DNA of 64,000 nucleotides, taken from positions 18,570,001 to 18,634,000 of the forward strand of contig NC_084665.1 in the NCBI RefSeq assembly GCF_028389875.1. Reading direction: 5' to 3'. Origin of the DNA: Rhea pennata (taxonomy: Eukaryota; Chordata; Aves; Rheiformes; Rheidae). Made by a program: the position numbers and the translations under genes. The notes beneath the pieces were generated by a model. It saw only the letters and a list, made by a program, of their open reading frames with translations, searched no databases and was not told the origin of the DNA. Shown here piece by piece: positions 34,558 to 47,200 of the stretch (within the stretch, counting starts at the first letter, position 1; the number at the start of each line of letters is the position of its first letter).

Positions 34558-35278
34558 AAATTATTTGTTTGTGGAGAATATTAGATGGTTGCCCGTCAGG
34601 GAGAGGTTAGGCAGGGGAAAAATGCGCAACCCAAAGGCCACTGAGCACCACCAGAGCTGAGGCGCATCAGGGGAAAGGAATTTGCTTGGCAAGCAGGAGC
34701 CCAACGCCTATTTACAGTGCGATGCCAGGAGCCTGGGGAACCTCACCAGCTCCCAGGGTGGATCTGCCGGGGGTCACCGTGGGGCAAATGCTTTGAGAGC
34801 GCTCCAGGAAATGGTAGGTCCTCAGCAGCCTACAGTTTCAGCTGGATTCAACATCCTTTCTCTTGATCCCTAGCATTGGTCAGAAATATTTTTTTTTCTT
34901 CTTTTTTTTTTAATTTCCTCAGGGAAATTTTTTTGATCAAAAAGTGAAGAAAAGAGAAACTTCTCTTCTTATCGTTCTTTTTAAAACATTTTTGGACTGG
35001 GGAAGAAGGAAGAGGGGGAGTGATTTTCCACCCTCATTTAAAGTTGGCAAATGTAGCAGAAAACTGCAGCCTCCTCCTCTCATTTTTTAAGTTTTATAGT
35101 AAATCTTGCTCAATTGCCTGTAAATTGGGCACCTCTGTGGATATTTTCACTCAGCGAGAAGTGAAACTGAGGATCTCCACATCAGTTATGGGTCAAGGAG
35201 ATCTCTCTCCCCTTGCTCTGTACTTCGATTAATCCATCTGGGAGTATCTGGGGAGGTGGGAACCCAAGAGCGCCATGC

Positions 35279-35286
35279 TGACGTCA
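35279..35286. promoter_or_regulatory. Consensus cAMP response element
   Basis: TGACGTCA, the full palindromic CREB/ATF site, running into GTCA so that TCAGTCA overlaps as an AP-1-like site. It is an isolated single match, so function is only a guess. Confidence 0.3.
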
Positions 35287-38200
35287 GTCACTGCCGTTTA
35301 TCTACATCTCCTCTGTATGTCTTCGTTCACATAGAGTTGCCTCATTGCAAAATCTTTCACCGCTATGCTATCTGCTGGGCTCCTAGTCACCTCTTGTTCT
35401 GTGAAGGACATCGCTTTTGGTAATCAGCCTTGCTGCTGAAAATGGCGCATAACCTCCTCTCTTCGTCCCCTCTTTCTTGACAGGCCCTTCTCCGTTGTTC
35501 TTCTATTGCTTGACCATTTCCATGTATCCATCTACTTTTACTTTCATCCCCCTCTTTTGAATGCCCCTCCTTGTTCCCTCATGCAAGGCTTTCTGCTCAG
35601 CAGGCCCTCGTATTTCCCAGGGCAGCACTGCAGGCCCCTGCACTCCACTCACCCGAGACAAGGTCACTCTTAAATGCAGAGTCCTTGTCTCCATAGGCCC
35701 TTCAGGATGTATGTGGATATGTACAGACTGCTCGAAACAAAGCAAGAACAATCTTTTGTTCTCTCTTTTGGGTACTCTGAAGATCAGCCCACCCAGGAGG
35801 TGTTCAGGGATGCCTCACTTTTCCCTTCCCACTGCATGCTAGCGCAGTATTTTGCGGCTGCTGACTTCCAGGTGCCCCACTATTTGGGACACAAGGGCTG
35901 CCTGGTGACCAGACCACCTTCCCTCCAGGGACATGGTGCTGTCAGTAGCCCTTCAAGCATGGCAGCCCTTGGACACGGGGCAAGTGGCAGAAGCTGGCAT
36001 GTAGCACTGGAGTGAAGCACCAAGAGGTTGCTCCCAGACCTGCGCCTGTTCAAAGGAAAAAGTTTACATTGATTCAGAAAGTGACCAGATAAATTTGCAG
36101 AAGAAAAACCAGCCAGGGTTTTTAAATGTCAAGATGCCACCTCTGCCCGAGGTAGTCCTGAGACCACAGCTTCCTGGAGGCTCCCTGTCCTTGGAAGGTG
36201 TCAGGACACGTTCATCCTAGTCTAGGGCTCTTTCTTGGTTATCTGCTTTAGTGACTGTCAGAGATGGGACTGGGGCCTTTCACCTGGTCTGGAATGGCTG
36301 GTTTGTGTTATATTATATTGATTTAAAAATGATATCTTTTTCTGGTATAAACAATACAGCACTTAGTTCTCAAATAACTGTGAGAGTGATTTCACTAAGA
36401 GCACGTTTGCTTTCCTGCAGGTTGCATTAAATCTCTGCAAACAAGCTGCAGACAAGGGAAGTGCTTCTTACCACCTGTAGCATTACATGTCCGTCAAAAA
36501 AAATGTTATGAGAGGAAGAGCCTGGAAACCCCAAAATCACTTGAGAAGAAAATTTACGGGAACAAGTAAGTTCTTTCACAGGTGCTCACGATTAAACAGA
36601 TTATTAGATTGTCAAAGCAATTTTAGTCTGAAAAAAACTCCAAAGGATTACAGGCATGCTCTCCAGTGCAGGGCGTAAAATACTGTGGCTGTTAGAAGTC
36701 ATGGTCTGATGATCCACTTGCACTGTGTAGTGAATTTGAAAGCAGGCAATTAAATTGTTACCTAACAGGGCAAAAAAGGCATAAAAATGGAGGGCAGAGA
36801 GATTCTGGATTAACAGGCCTGAAAGAAAGGTCGGGAGGAAAAGTCCTTGTTGCCGTGAGCCTGTTTGGCCTTTGCATTTAACCGGGAGTCAAGCCCTGAA
36901 ACGCCCCTGCAGACCTCTCTGCAGGCTTCCAGGTCCCGCTTAGGCTTTTTTAGCCCCTCGGCTGTTTGTCTTGTGTTACTCCAGCACATTTCCACTCCCT
37001 TACTCCTTCTCCTTGCGGAAGACCATTCTGGCATCCCGGGGGATTTGTCAATGCCAACTGCCTCTATAAATACTCATGCTATAAATTCAAAGAACTTACT
37101 CACTGGCAGCCGTAGCTCTGCCTTGTACCACTGAGCTGGAGGAACCGCGGGCTGCCTGGCTATAACCTCATAGACACTGGGCTGGATGCAATTACTACCA
37201 GAAGAGAAAGTTGTTAACATGTTTTTGTAAGACTTACATTTCAATTTCCAATTGATTAATAAAAATAATGCAATGGCAGCTGTTTGGTACTTCAGCATCT
37301 CTGTTCACTTGGGCTTAAGGCAAACGTTTCGGGTTTTGTATCAGAACAGATGTTTCTTATAAGGCAGGAGTGCTCGTGCGCACACTTAGATGTGCTGTAG
37401 ATTCAGTGGCAATGAGCCTGGGAGCTGGAGGGAGACCTCAGTAGAGTGTACTCAGACCTTTAGGTCTCGGGAGTTCATTCTTGTCTGGCCATTTCATAGA
37501 GAAGTGGCTAGTTTCTATCATCATGAAACTTTACAAGATTGCAGAATACTTCCTGTTCTGCCACGGACTGTTTTGAAGCCTCGTATTTTCCCAGAAAGAG
37601 CAGACTGAAGACAACTCTCATGTCTCCATCACCTCTATGTTCTCCTTAACTTTTGGAATAGCAGCAACAGTCTTAAGTTGACATAAAGTGACACTTTTTT
37701 TTTTACAATGTGCTTATCCAGAAGGGACACTGTGTTCCTTCCAATTCATATTTCCTTTCTGAGCCTTTTCATTGGGAGAGGCTGAGTCACTGCAAATGCC
37801 CCGTTCTGATTTAACCCAGGGCAAGGAGGAGCGGAGGAAACCCTACCTTGGCATGCATCTGTGGCAGCTCTGTGCAGTATTGCAGGCATTGACCTCTTAT
37901 ATTCACAGTTCTAGCAGCTTTGCATGAGAGAATCAAGTTCTAAACAAAAAAAAAGTACATTTCTTGGGAAAAAATTATCAGCCCCTTTTAGATACTTACC
38001 ACAAGGAATGGCTTGAGAGAAATTTCTATTCAAGACTGGGAAATGTGCAAATTTCTCTTTATGGTCCTGTTGGCATACTTCCTTTTAGCACTTTGATTTT
38101 CCTTGAGATTTATTGCTCGACTGCAGAAAAATACAGGCAAGAAGAATTGATCAGGAGAGAGTAAAAGCTGCTGAGTGACAGCTTTTACCAACATTTTTCT

Positions 38201-40949
38201 TTTATAAATGTCCTTGAGCTGGTTTCAGGTGTGTGAGTACTAGTCCAGTGCACATACAGCTAAGAAAAGAGCAGCACTTTCATTCTCCAGGAGGCTCTGA
38301 AAAAAAGCGTCAGCTTTCAGACTTCAGCAGGAACCATGCAGCTCATCTTGCAATTGCAATTCTTCTGTTTCCTGCATATTGTGTTAAAACATTATTTGCA
38401 GGGACCGTAGCCATGCTCTAATTTCATTCTTGTCTTTGTCCCCAAGACTTCTTGTATGCATCTTCTTATGAAGGGAAGCCAAATATTTTCCCTCCAGAAG
38501 GTGCTCTTTCAGGTAATGGTAAATATGAAAACAAAACTAATTTTTTTCATGTTTTCTTCTGGAAATAGTGGTAGCAGGGTATGAGTTAGCAGAGTGTGAT
38601 CTGTTTTGTCTTAATTTGTGGTGAGGTACCAAAACTCCAGGACAGTCCCATTTTTACTGTGCTCCTAGGTACTTCTAGGAACATCTTAAAATATGACATT
38701 GTGTCAGATTGCAAGCTGAAGGTTTCTGCATACTTAGCCAAGGCTTGGATTTTTTTTCCAGGGTGTCTTTCGGAGCAGTAGTAAGTGATCTGTCCTGTAG
38801 CAGCCTTCTCTGGGCTTTATTTGCGTAATTAGCCATCTAACAGCAATTGTTCTTTGTTGGCAATGTGGGAAACAAAGGCAAATACCCCGGCCCTGTCTGA
38901 GGAAAGTATAACTCTGGCAGAGCTTAAAATGCAAATGTTCTCAGGCCAGCTGAGCTGTGAAGGCTGCCATATCCCTGGCACGGGAAGGTACTAGCGTCTC
39001 CAGTTTATAACTCACACTGGTTTACAGGTCCCTTGGATTTAGGGGGGAGGGGCTCTAAAACTCACCAGCACTAACAACAAGCTAAAATAAATAGGTGTAC
39101 AAACTGCTGCCAGGGGCTCACAACCAGCAGGGCTGTACAGGAGACGGATGCAGCTGTGGGGAGGGGGCTGCATGCCGATAACTTGCTCAAGGAGAGAATG
39201 TGAAAAATGGGAGATAAAACCCCATGCTCAATACTAAAAGCAGGCAGTAGTTATGAGATGCTAAACAGAACAGAATAACTGAAGGGACTTAAAAATACAA
39301 TGGATGGGAAGTTTCCTCTGGCCAAAAGCCTGGGCAGATTGCAAGTGTGGCAGGGTTTTGATTTCAGCAGCGCTTTTCAGGGGCTGAATATTAGATCACA
39401 TTGCAGATATGGCTTAGGAGTCAAATGCCTGTTTGTGGGATTAACCCTTGGATCCAAATTACAGCGTTACCCTCAAATGCAAGCTCAGGCCCCCAATGTG
39501 GAAATGTTGATCTTTCAAATGCTTTAGTTGGAGGGACATGGTTCACAAGGGTACTCAACATTAATAATGTTAATAATTCAAACTCAGGCTTCACATGCAG
39601 GTTACAGGCTGCAAAACTTGCCTCCCTGGGAGGTCTGTCCAGTGGGGACCATTCCCGCACTGAAATCGGGGTGCTGAAGGCAGCTTGGGTCAAGCAAGGC
39701 ACGGGAAGTGCTGGCGGGCAGCAAGGGAGCAGCCCTCGGGCTGTTAATGACGAATGAGCTCATTCAGGAGTGTGGGAGCAGTGTCGCGGGGGAGCGGAAA
39801 GGGTGGAAAGAACGACTGTTCTTGCGCACTTTTGTTTATCAATGGCTGAACTCAAAAGGCAGGATACAACTCTTTGGAGCCCGAGAAGGTCTCTGTTTTA
39901 CACAAACACCTACCTGGGAAGGATGCAAACCCAAACTCCACTACTAAAAATATTCAGCCAAACAGAGAGATTTTTTCCAAAACAGAATTCCGGAAATTCT
40001 AAATTTGGTGGTGGTCTATTGGGGGAGCACAACTGCTTTATTTTTTTCCCTTAAGGCAAGTGGGAACAATGTAAATACAGAACACTACTCATCCCGTCCC
40101 CTCCTCTGTGCTGCCGTTCTTTGAAGAGCCCATCAATAACCCTGTAGCCATCAGCTTCCCAAGAAGGCGGACCTGTCGCAAAAACAGGAATCCCTTATCG
40201 GGTGACAGGAAATTCTATTTTTACACGAAGTTCAGATTAAAAGGGAAAGATACGCACAGGAGTTCCGGGCTAAAATTAAACCTTTAGCTTCTCCCCCAAA
40301 GGCTGGATCTTGGTGCTCTCCTGGTTGAGAAAGCCGGGGTGCACTCCAGGAGAGATCCTGCTGCTCTTGGTGGGTTTTGCCTTGCTCCAGTGCTTTTCTC
40401 CTCAGTATCTTCTCAGAGATTCTGAGTTTCTGAATGTGCCATGAGCAGCCCTGTCCAGACCCGAGCCCAAGCCTGGTCCGTGGCAGCCAATTGCCCACGT
40501 GGGTAAGCATTCAGGCAAACATTTCCTTGTCAAAGATGTTCAGTCAGAAATGATACCTCTTTAGAGGCATCTTGCCCAAGTGTCTATCAACCTAAGCATC
40601 AAACACTAGTAATAACCCAGATTTCTGCTCAGGGTCAGAACGGGAGGGAGTCGCAAGGCAGCCTCCTGGCTGGCCCTAGTTCGAGGGATGAAACATATCT
40701 ACCCAGGAGGCCTCCTCTTTCCTCCATCCACACAGCCCCCCTCAGCCTCTTCCAGCCAAGGGGTGCTTTCGGGTTGTCCTAGTCAGATGCTCCACCATCA
40801 CCAGCTCCCAGTCTGGCATCCCAGGGTGGCTGAGACAGGCTCATCCCGGCTTGGCAAGGGGCTGCATTTTGAGCATTGCCGGACGAAGTGCTGCAGGCTC
40901 CTTGATGAGGATTTAAGCCCTTGGCCACAACCCCCCAGTCTGCTCCTTT

Positions 40950-41250
40950 TCTGCAGTCCCACCCTGAAAAGCAGCTGCCAAGACAGCATCGCGGCTGCAG
41001 CATTCGGCACCGCTGTGACACACGCGCGGGACGCGACCCCTTTACGGCCGCGCTCGCGCTCTTCAGCGGCTGGTGGCTCTGCCGGCTGGGGCCAGGCCCT
41101 GGCATCGCCCCCGAGGCTCGGCTCCACCGGGCTCTCCAGCGCTGCAGTGCTTGGGCCAGATGCACGGCTGCCGCTGCCTGCAAAGGGGGCACCACCGGCA
41201 CACTGCCAGCAAGCCTGCCAACCAGGCGGAGAACAGCTTGCTTCAGGCTG
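40950..41250. promoter_or_regulatory. Orphan CpG-rich block 3
   Basis: Contains ACACGCGCGGGACGCGACC and TTTACGGCCGCGCTCGCGCT within otherwise CpG-poor sequence. A 207-codon frame crosses it (40688-41311, +), but its composition is low-complexity and resembles no family known to me. Confidence 0.4.
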
Positions 41251-44200
41251 CTTCCTGCACCCCAGAAAAAATCCCTTTCCAACAAATATGGACAGCAGGA
41301 TGGCTTTTTAGAGTCAGGTGGGGGCTTGCTGAAATAAAAGAGGCTTTCAGGTGAGTGAGGGATGTGTTAATGCTGCAGTCAGGCATAGCCAGCTGCTGGG
41401 GCGCAGTGCGGTGGGGAAAGGGCTGTTTCAGGAAGGCACTAGCACGCATGGCTCACTTCTCCCAGATGCAACCAGGGACCTGGGTTTTGGGGCTCAGAGC
41501 ACGAGCAGCACAGGAATGCAGCGTGTTACGTAGACACAGTCCAGAAAAGCCCTGAGTCTCTGACAGGCGGAGAAAGGAATTTGCAAGGAATTCAGAGATG
41601 ATAAACTGCAAGTGCTCAAGTGTTTTGAAGCTTGGCAGGAGGAACAGAGCAAATGGAGTGAATGTGCTGAGCTCAGAGAGGGCTCAGCCTTCCCTTGCCT
41701 AGGAGGGCCCTGGGGTGCTGTTGCCAGCTCTGCCTCAGCTGACCTTACAAATGCTTTACAAATCCTTTTATTTGCTAATTTTAAGAGGGAGGATAAAAAA
41801 AGCTAGTCCGAGTGTGATGACCAAGAGGCTTTTTGTTTTACCTCAGCAAAGCTTTGCTTTTAAGACTTTGGCTGTGAAATATGCCCTGAAAGCCTGCTCC
41901 CTTGGAAGGATCAGCTGTGAGCATTTACAGCCCAAACCAGGACGGGGAAGCCCAAACTAAGGGAAAAATGGAATGGGGTGGTGTGAGTTAGCCAAACCTC
42001 TGCAGATGCTCAGCATTTGTCATTAACACTCTGCAACCATTCATCGTTGCAAGGTGAATCATAGTTGGAGAGTAGAATTTCTTTTACCTGAGCTAGTCTC
42101 CCCCTTGTTAAGGCAATTATAAAGAGCTTTGAAAAGCTGGGGAGAAAAACAGTAATGTGGTGCTTCTTCCTTTGCTGTGGAGTGGCTGCTGGCAGGACCT
42201 GTGAGTACCTAGGGGATACAAGTTACAGGAGCAATGAGTTTTTTTGGAAGAACAGGTAGTGAGGCTGGCTCACTACCAGGGGGAGGTGGTGTTGGTATCA
42301 AGTGATGAGAAAGTATTCAGCATTATTTCTAGACATGCTTGAAAAGCATTGGGCCGAAGGGGGCAGCTGGAGTTGTTGGTTTGGTCCTTGACTGTAGCAG
42401 GTTTTTTTTTTGTCACATGGTTGTTTTTGGATGGTTTTCCTTTCTTGGAAGCTGGCATGACTGTATTCTCTGTGGCTGTTCCTACTTGTGTGTGGCCCCT
42501 TTCAGCTGCATGTTCTGCAATTTAATATTGCTGTAGTGTTCAGTTCACCTGTCTTCCTGCACACTGAAGTAGGCATGCAGTAGGAGAACTCACTGTCAGC
42601 CTTTCTTGCTAATATGGGTAAGAAATTAGATTGTCTGGGGCAAGCTCACATATGAGTAACTGCATGTGACTCATATGTAGTGAAAAATGAAGGTCTGAAA
42701 GGCCACAAAAAAAGTCCTAGTTCTCTGCTATATTGTGTATTTCTTACATTTGTTACCTTCTATAAGATGAAGAGGTGGAACTGGGTTTGAAGGGGAAGTG
42801 GTACAGAACATTGTCCACGTGAACTTTGAAAAAGTACTATCACAAGAATGTCTTCCCCCTCCTTAGGTCGCAATGTACTTCATACTTTGAGATTATTCTG
42901 TTGTGCATAAGAGTGGAATGTACTGATAGCTCTTATTTTCTCTATATTCCCTTGTTGTTTTGTCTATTTGAAAGTGCTTCCAAGGTTGTTTAAACTGCTG
43001 CTCTCCTGCCCTGTCCCCACACACCTGGCTTTACTTCTGTCCCAGGCCACTTGTGGGGACTGTGGGACGTGTGCGTAGAGCAGTGAGATTGGTTGAAGTA
43101 GCAGCACTGGCTGGGAGAGGAGGAGAAGGCTGCTGAGATGAACATACTCACAGGGGAGGTGGAAACTGAAACATAATCCTCTCTCTTGGGCTTGGTACAG
43201 GATCTGCAGTCTGTCCCTGATCAGTAAGACTGGTCAGTGCAGGTGGTTCACGTGGTATTGCAAAGGGAAGGGCTCCCCATACAGACCGCTGGGATCCCTG
43301 TGCTGTGGAGAAAACTAAGACAACCCGTGCAGAAGAAATCTCTGATGACTTCAGAGCTTCGAAAAGAAACCTGTTTCTGAGGTCACTCATTTGAATGTAG
43401 GCCAGGTCAGTAGTCACCAAAAATAGTCAACCATCTGGTCACTCTCTTTGAGCCAGTGCATACTCCCAGACACAACAGAGATCATGCTGCCCCCTTAAAA
43501 ACATAGATTAATAGAGGTTGGTGTCTATAGAACTTCCAGCTTTTTACGTATGCTAAAGTCAGTTAATGAGTGTTGCTAGAAACCATATAAAAATGTGGCA
43601 CGTGGAATGACAGAGATTAGGCTCAGTTCAAAAGGTGAGCGCAGAAGCTAATCTGTCATCACCAAGCAGGTATGGATGCCAACGTATTCCCTGCACATGT
43701 TTTCTGAACTGAGCTAATGCTCTCTGGTTTTTGGAACTGGTTCTTGCTTCAGATGTAGCAAAAACCAGGACAGAATATTTTGCAACAGAAAATATTTGGG
43801 GGAATTAAAAAAAAGTCTGACAGTACTTCCTCTTTTGAGATGTTTGAGTTAATTATTATAGTAAAAAAAAAAAAAAACAAACTCAAAACAGGAAACTCTT
43901 ATCGGCTTGACAGGAAGCTCTATTGCTTTGTGGAAGTGTTACTGCACGGTCATTGCTACTTTCAGTGGCTGTTTGTTAGTAATTTATGGGTATAAGATGG
44001 GTGTCAAATCTTCCATGCAACCAGGGGACAGGCCTTAAAGCAGGGATGGGCATTGGTAGGAGAGGAGGGTGGAGGGGAAATACCAGGGAACAGGATTTGT
44101 ATTATCTTACTACATATATTTACAATGATAAGATTTTCATTGTCTTCTATGGTAAGTTATGATCCTGTTTTTGTTCTGTATTTGGATCAGGAAACAACAA

Positions 44201-47200
44201 AGCTATGTCTTCAAAAAATGCACAGGCTTAATCTTCACTGACTTCATTATTCAGCAGAAGTAATCAAGGGATGTGGAATGATATGTAACTTCTTGGAAGG
44301 GCAACTTCTAAATTTTTCCCCTGTAAAGTATTACATGCTCATATTCCAAACGCATGCCTGTGTCTCTGTGTGAAAACAATGGTCATATATGTATGTACAA
44401 ACTATATATATAAAAACCTGTCAAAAGGATTTGATTGATTCTTTTGGATGCCTTGACTTTGTCGTGCTTATTTTTGAACAGAGAACTTGCATATGTATAG
44501 ATGGCATTTCTTGAAGGGAAAAATCTTTCCTCTAAAGTATCTTTAGCTATTAAAAAAAAAAATGTGGTATGTAATGTAGTTAAATATATCCGAAAACTTG
44601 GCAAGTGTGCTTTACATACTTAGATTTGGAGCTTACAGTCCAAATCTGTCATGTATTTGTGCTGAACAATACTGGCTCTTTGCCCAGTATTTGCTATTTT
44701 GGGGGGGGTGTATGTGTTCAGGTGCTTTGTGGATTGTTGTTATCCTTGCAGTTGTGTGAGGTTACAACTGTCTTAACAAGAGATATGTTGGGTGTCCTGC
44801 AAACTGTGTGGGGCGTGCAAAACATGCAGAAGGAAGGGGAATGCTCTAGCAGGTTATCACACCCACAGTGTTGATTGCTGACTAAAGTGCTTGTTCATTG
44901 TTTGTTTATCTTTTATTTTGTATAGGCAAATCCATTTTGATTAAAACATAAGAATTAAACTTTTCTAGAAATCAATGTGGGACAACAAAGGAAGAGAGAG
45001 CTAAACCTAGATTTCTTTGTGTTTCAGCCCTCAGGGTGGTGACTCTGAAGTTTACCTCTTCCACATTGTCTCTCTCCTCCTCAGTCACTAAATATCCTTA
45101 CTCTTGACATGACAGCCACTACTTTGACAAGGAAAATGTTTAATATATGATCAGCTTCTTAAGCATAGTTAGGCTGCATAGAGCAGCTGGGGTGAGGCAC
45201 CTCCCAGCTCAGTAGGTGCCACTAGCAATGCCCAGAGTGTCTTTGTGGGCTCCTGTGCTCTAGCTTTGAGCTTAAACAAATGCAGCAATGTGCATAAGCC
45301 TTACCCAGGGACTTAAGAGCTGTGGACTTGGAGAGCAGAGATCCTGCTTCTGGCTGCATTGCTTGGTCTTCTCTTTGTTGAAGGAGTCTCTGAGGAGCAA
45401 ATGCTAGAGAAGTTAAAGATCTCCATGCTCTAATTTCATAATGGATAATGCAAGTGTGGTTTTCCAATACAAACTCCGCAGTCTGAAATCTAGCTATGCT
45501 TGTGGGCTTCTGATTTGAATCCCCTTCTAATAAAGGAGATCCTCAAGTAAAAATATCAAGACTTTCTTGCAGACTACTTTGAAATTGCAATCTTAAATCC
45601 AGAGTGCTCTGTGGAAAGAGGTGATTGCACCTATGTGCAGCGCTCTTGGGAAAATGGGGTCACTTATTCACTATTGCTCAAAGTCTTTGCTCAAATACAG
45701 TTATATTGTTCATATAAAAAGAGGTACAGCACAATAATTCCACTTATGTGTGCCTCTTTTTTTAAATGCACACTTTTTTAAAGGTATCTGAAGAAATGTA
45801 TTTAAATATCAATAAATGGAGTTAGTGGCCTTTTCCTCTGCTTCAAATACATGCAGTGCTCTCCCACTTATGCTCATTTAGGAAATAAATAGCTTTTTGG
45901 GGGGTCTGCAAAAGTCGCTCTTCCTCTTCTTGTGTCACTTAGATTTTTATATATATAAAAATCTATCTCGTAGATATAATCTCCTTATATCGCTTCCCTC
46001 AGGCAAATGGCAAGAGCTGCTTTCCCCTTTCCCCACCTTTCTCTCCTCTTTCCCCATTCTAGAAAACACTTGGAGGGTTTAATATGTCAGGTATCAGCTC
46101 ACCAGAGACGACTGTGTGACTGTGCAAAATAACAGTAGCCTCTGTCTCCTAAAAGGCCTCCTGGCTGCTGCTGGCTCCAGTGGGACAGGGCAGGCTGGGG
46201 GCTGAGAGAGAACAGGGAGGCAGGCCAGCTCATGTGCCTTGGAGACTTGTCTCCTTGCTCTGTTGTCAGGAGGTGCCCATCTCCCTTGCCCCTGGGGCTA
46301 AGGACTTTGGGGCAGATGGTGAGACTGTGTCTGATGATTATATTTGAGTCATCCCAAATAGTCAGCAATGCTCAAAGTTAACTGGCAGGTCTGTCTGTGT
46401 CTGCCTAACCAAAAGCCTCTAGGTGGTGTGGGAAGTTTCTTGAAAGGCTTTTTTTTTCTCTTGACTTAAGGAAAAATGGCCTGTGAACAAGTCTGCCTGG
46501 CCCTAGAAAGGATGGGAGGCCAGCTCTGAACATCCTTCTGCCTCTGCAAGTCCCTAAATAGCTCAGCCAAGCCCTCAGGTCCTGCGTTGTCTTGACTTTG
46601 GCAGCTTTTTCATACATATCAGAGCTTTGACATTCATGTCTGCAAGCAGGATGGATAAATAAACTTCTGAAAGAGGAAAGATTATTACAGCTATTGTGTA
46701 CCTTTGGGATTGCAAGCAGTGATTTCCTGTCCCCCAACTATCCCACGCTCTCAGCTGCAAAGACCCAAGCTTGAAAGAGAAGAATGTGTCGGCTTTTGCT
46801 CATAACTGTCCCTCTTCAAGGGAAGAGTGAAAATCCACGATCCTTTTTCTGTGAAATGAGTGAGGCAAGCTATCGGAAGCAGATCATTAGAAATATCTGT
46901 GACCTTATGTGATCTGCAGGGTTAGGAAAAAGACAGCCGGAAAGGACAACGCATCCTTGTTGTCACATTAGCAGTTTATCATCTCCTGTTCTACATGGCT
47001 TGTCCTCCTCCTTGGAGGAGGAGGTCTCTGCGTTTCCTGCTGACCAGGAAGTTGCTGCTCTGGGATGGCCTGGCTGCAAACAAAATGGTACCTCTGCCAA
47101 CTCTCCATAGCCACACTCCGCTCCCTCCTCTAGTCCCTCCTCTGGGCTTCTTCAGCTCCTTTCCTGCTTTTGATGCTTCAGCTGCAGGCTGGGCAAAGAA

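Larger units (their letters stand above)
33000..40950. other. Intergenic sequence without a recognised gene
   Basis: GC-rich near 34.1-34.5 kb (a third CpG-richer block) and AT-rich elsewhere. Notable items are a 15-base C run (34543-34557) after a T-rich tract, and a perfect CRE at 35279. No protein-family match is seen on either strand. Confidence 0.6.

Noticed and set aside
38929-38936. Octamer ATGCAAAT
   Set aside because: A single 8-mer expected by chance many times in 64 kb, with no supporting context.
40688-41311. A 207-codon open frame on the + strand
   Set aside because: It crosses a CpG-rich block, is of low complexity (Ser, Ala, Pro, Gly and Arg rich), lies beside equally long frames on the other strand, and matches no family I know.
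47004-47021. Small hairpin CCTCCTCC-TT-GGAGGAGG
   Set aside because: It is too short, with a two-base loop, to be a precursor RNA; probably chance in a purine/pyrimidine-biased stretch.
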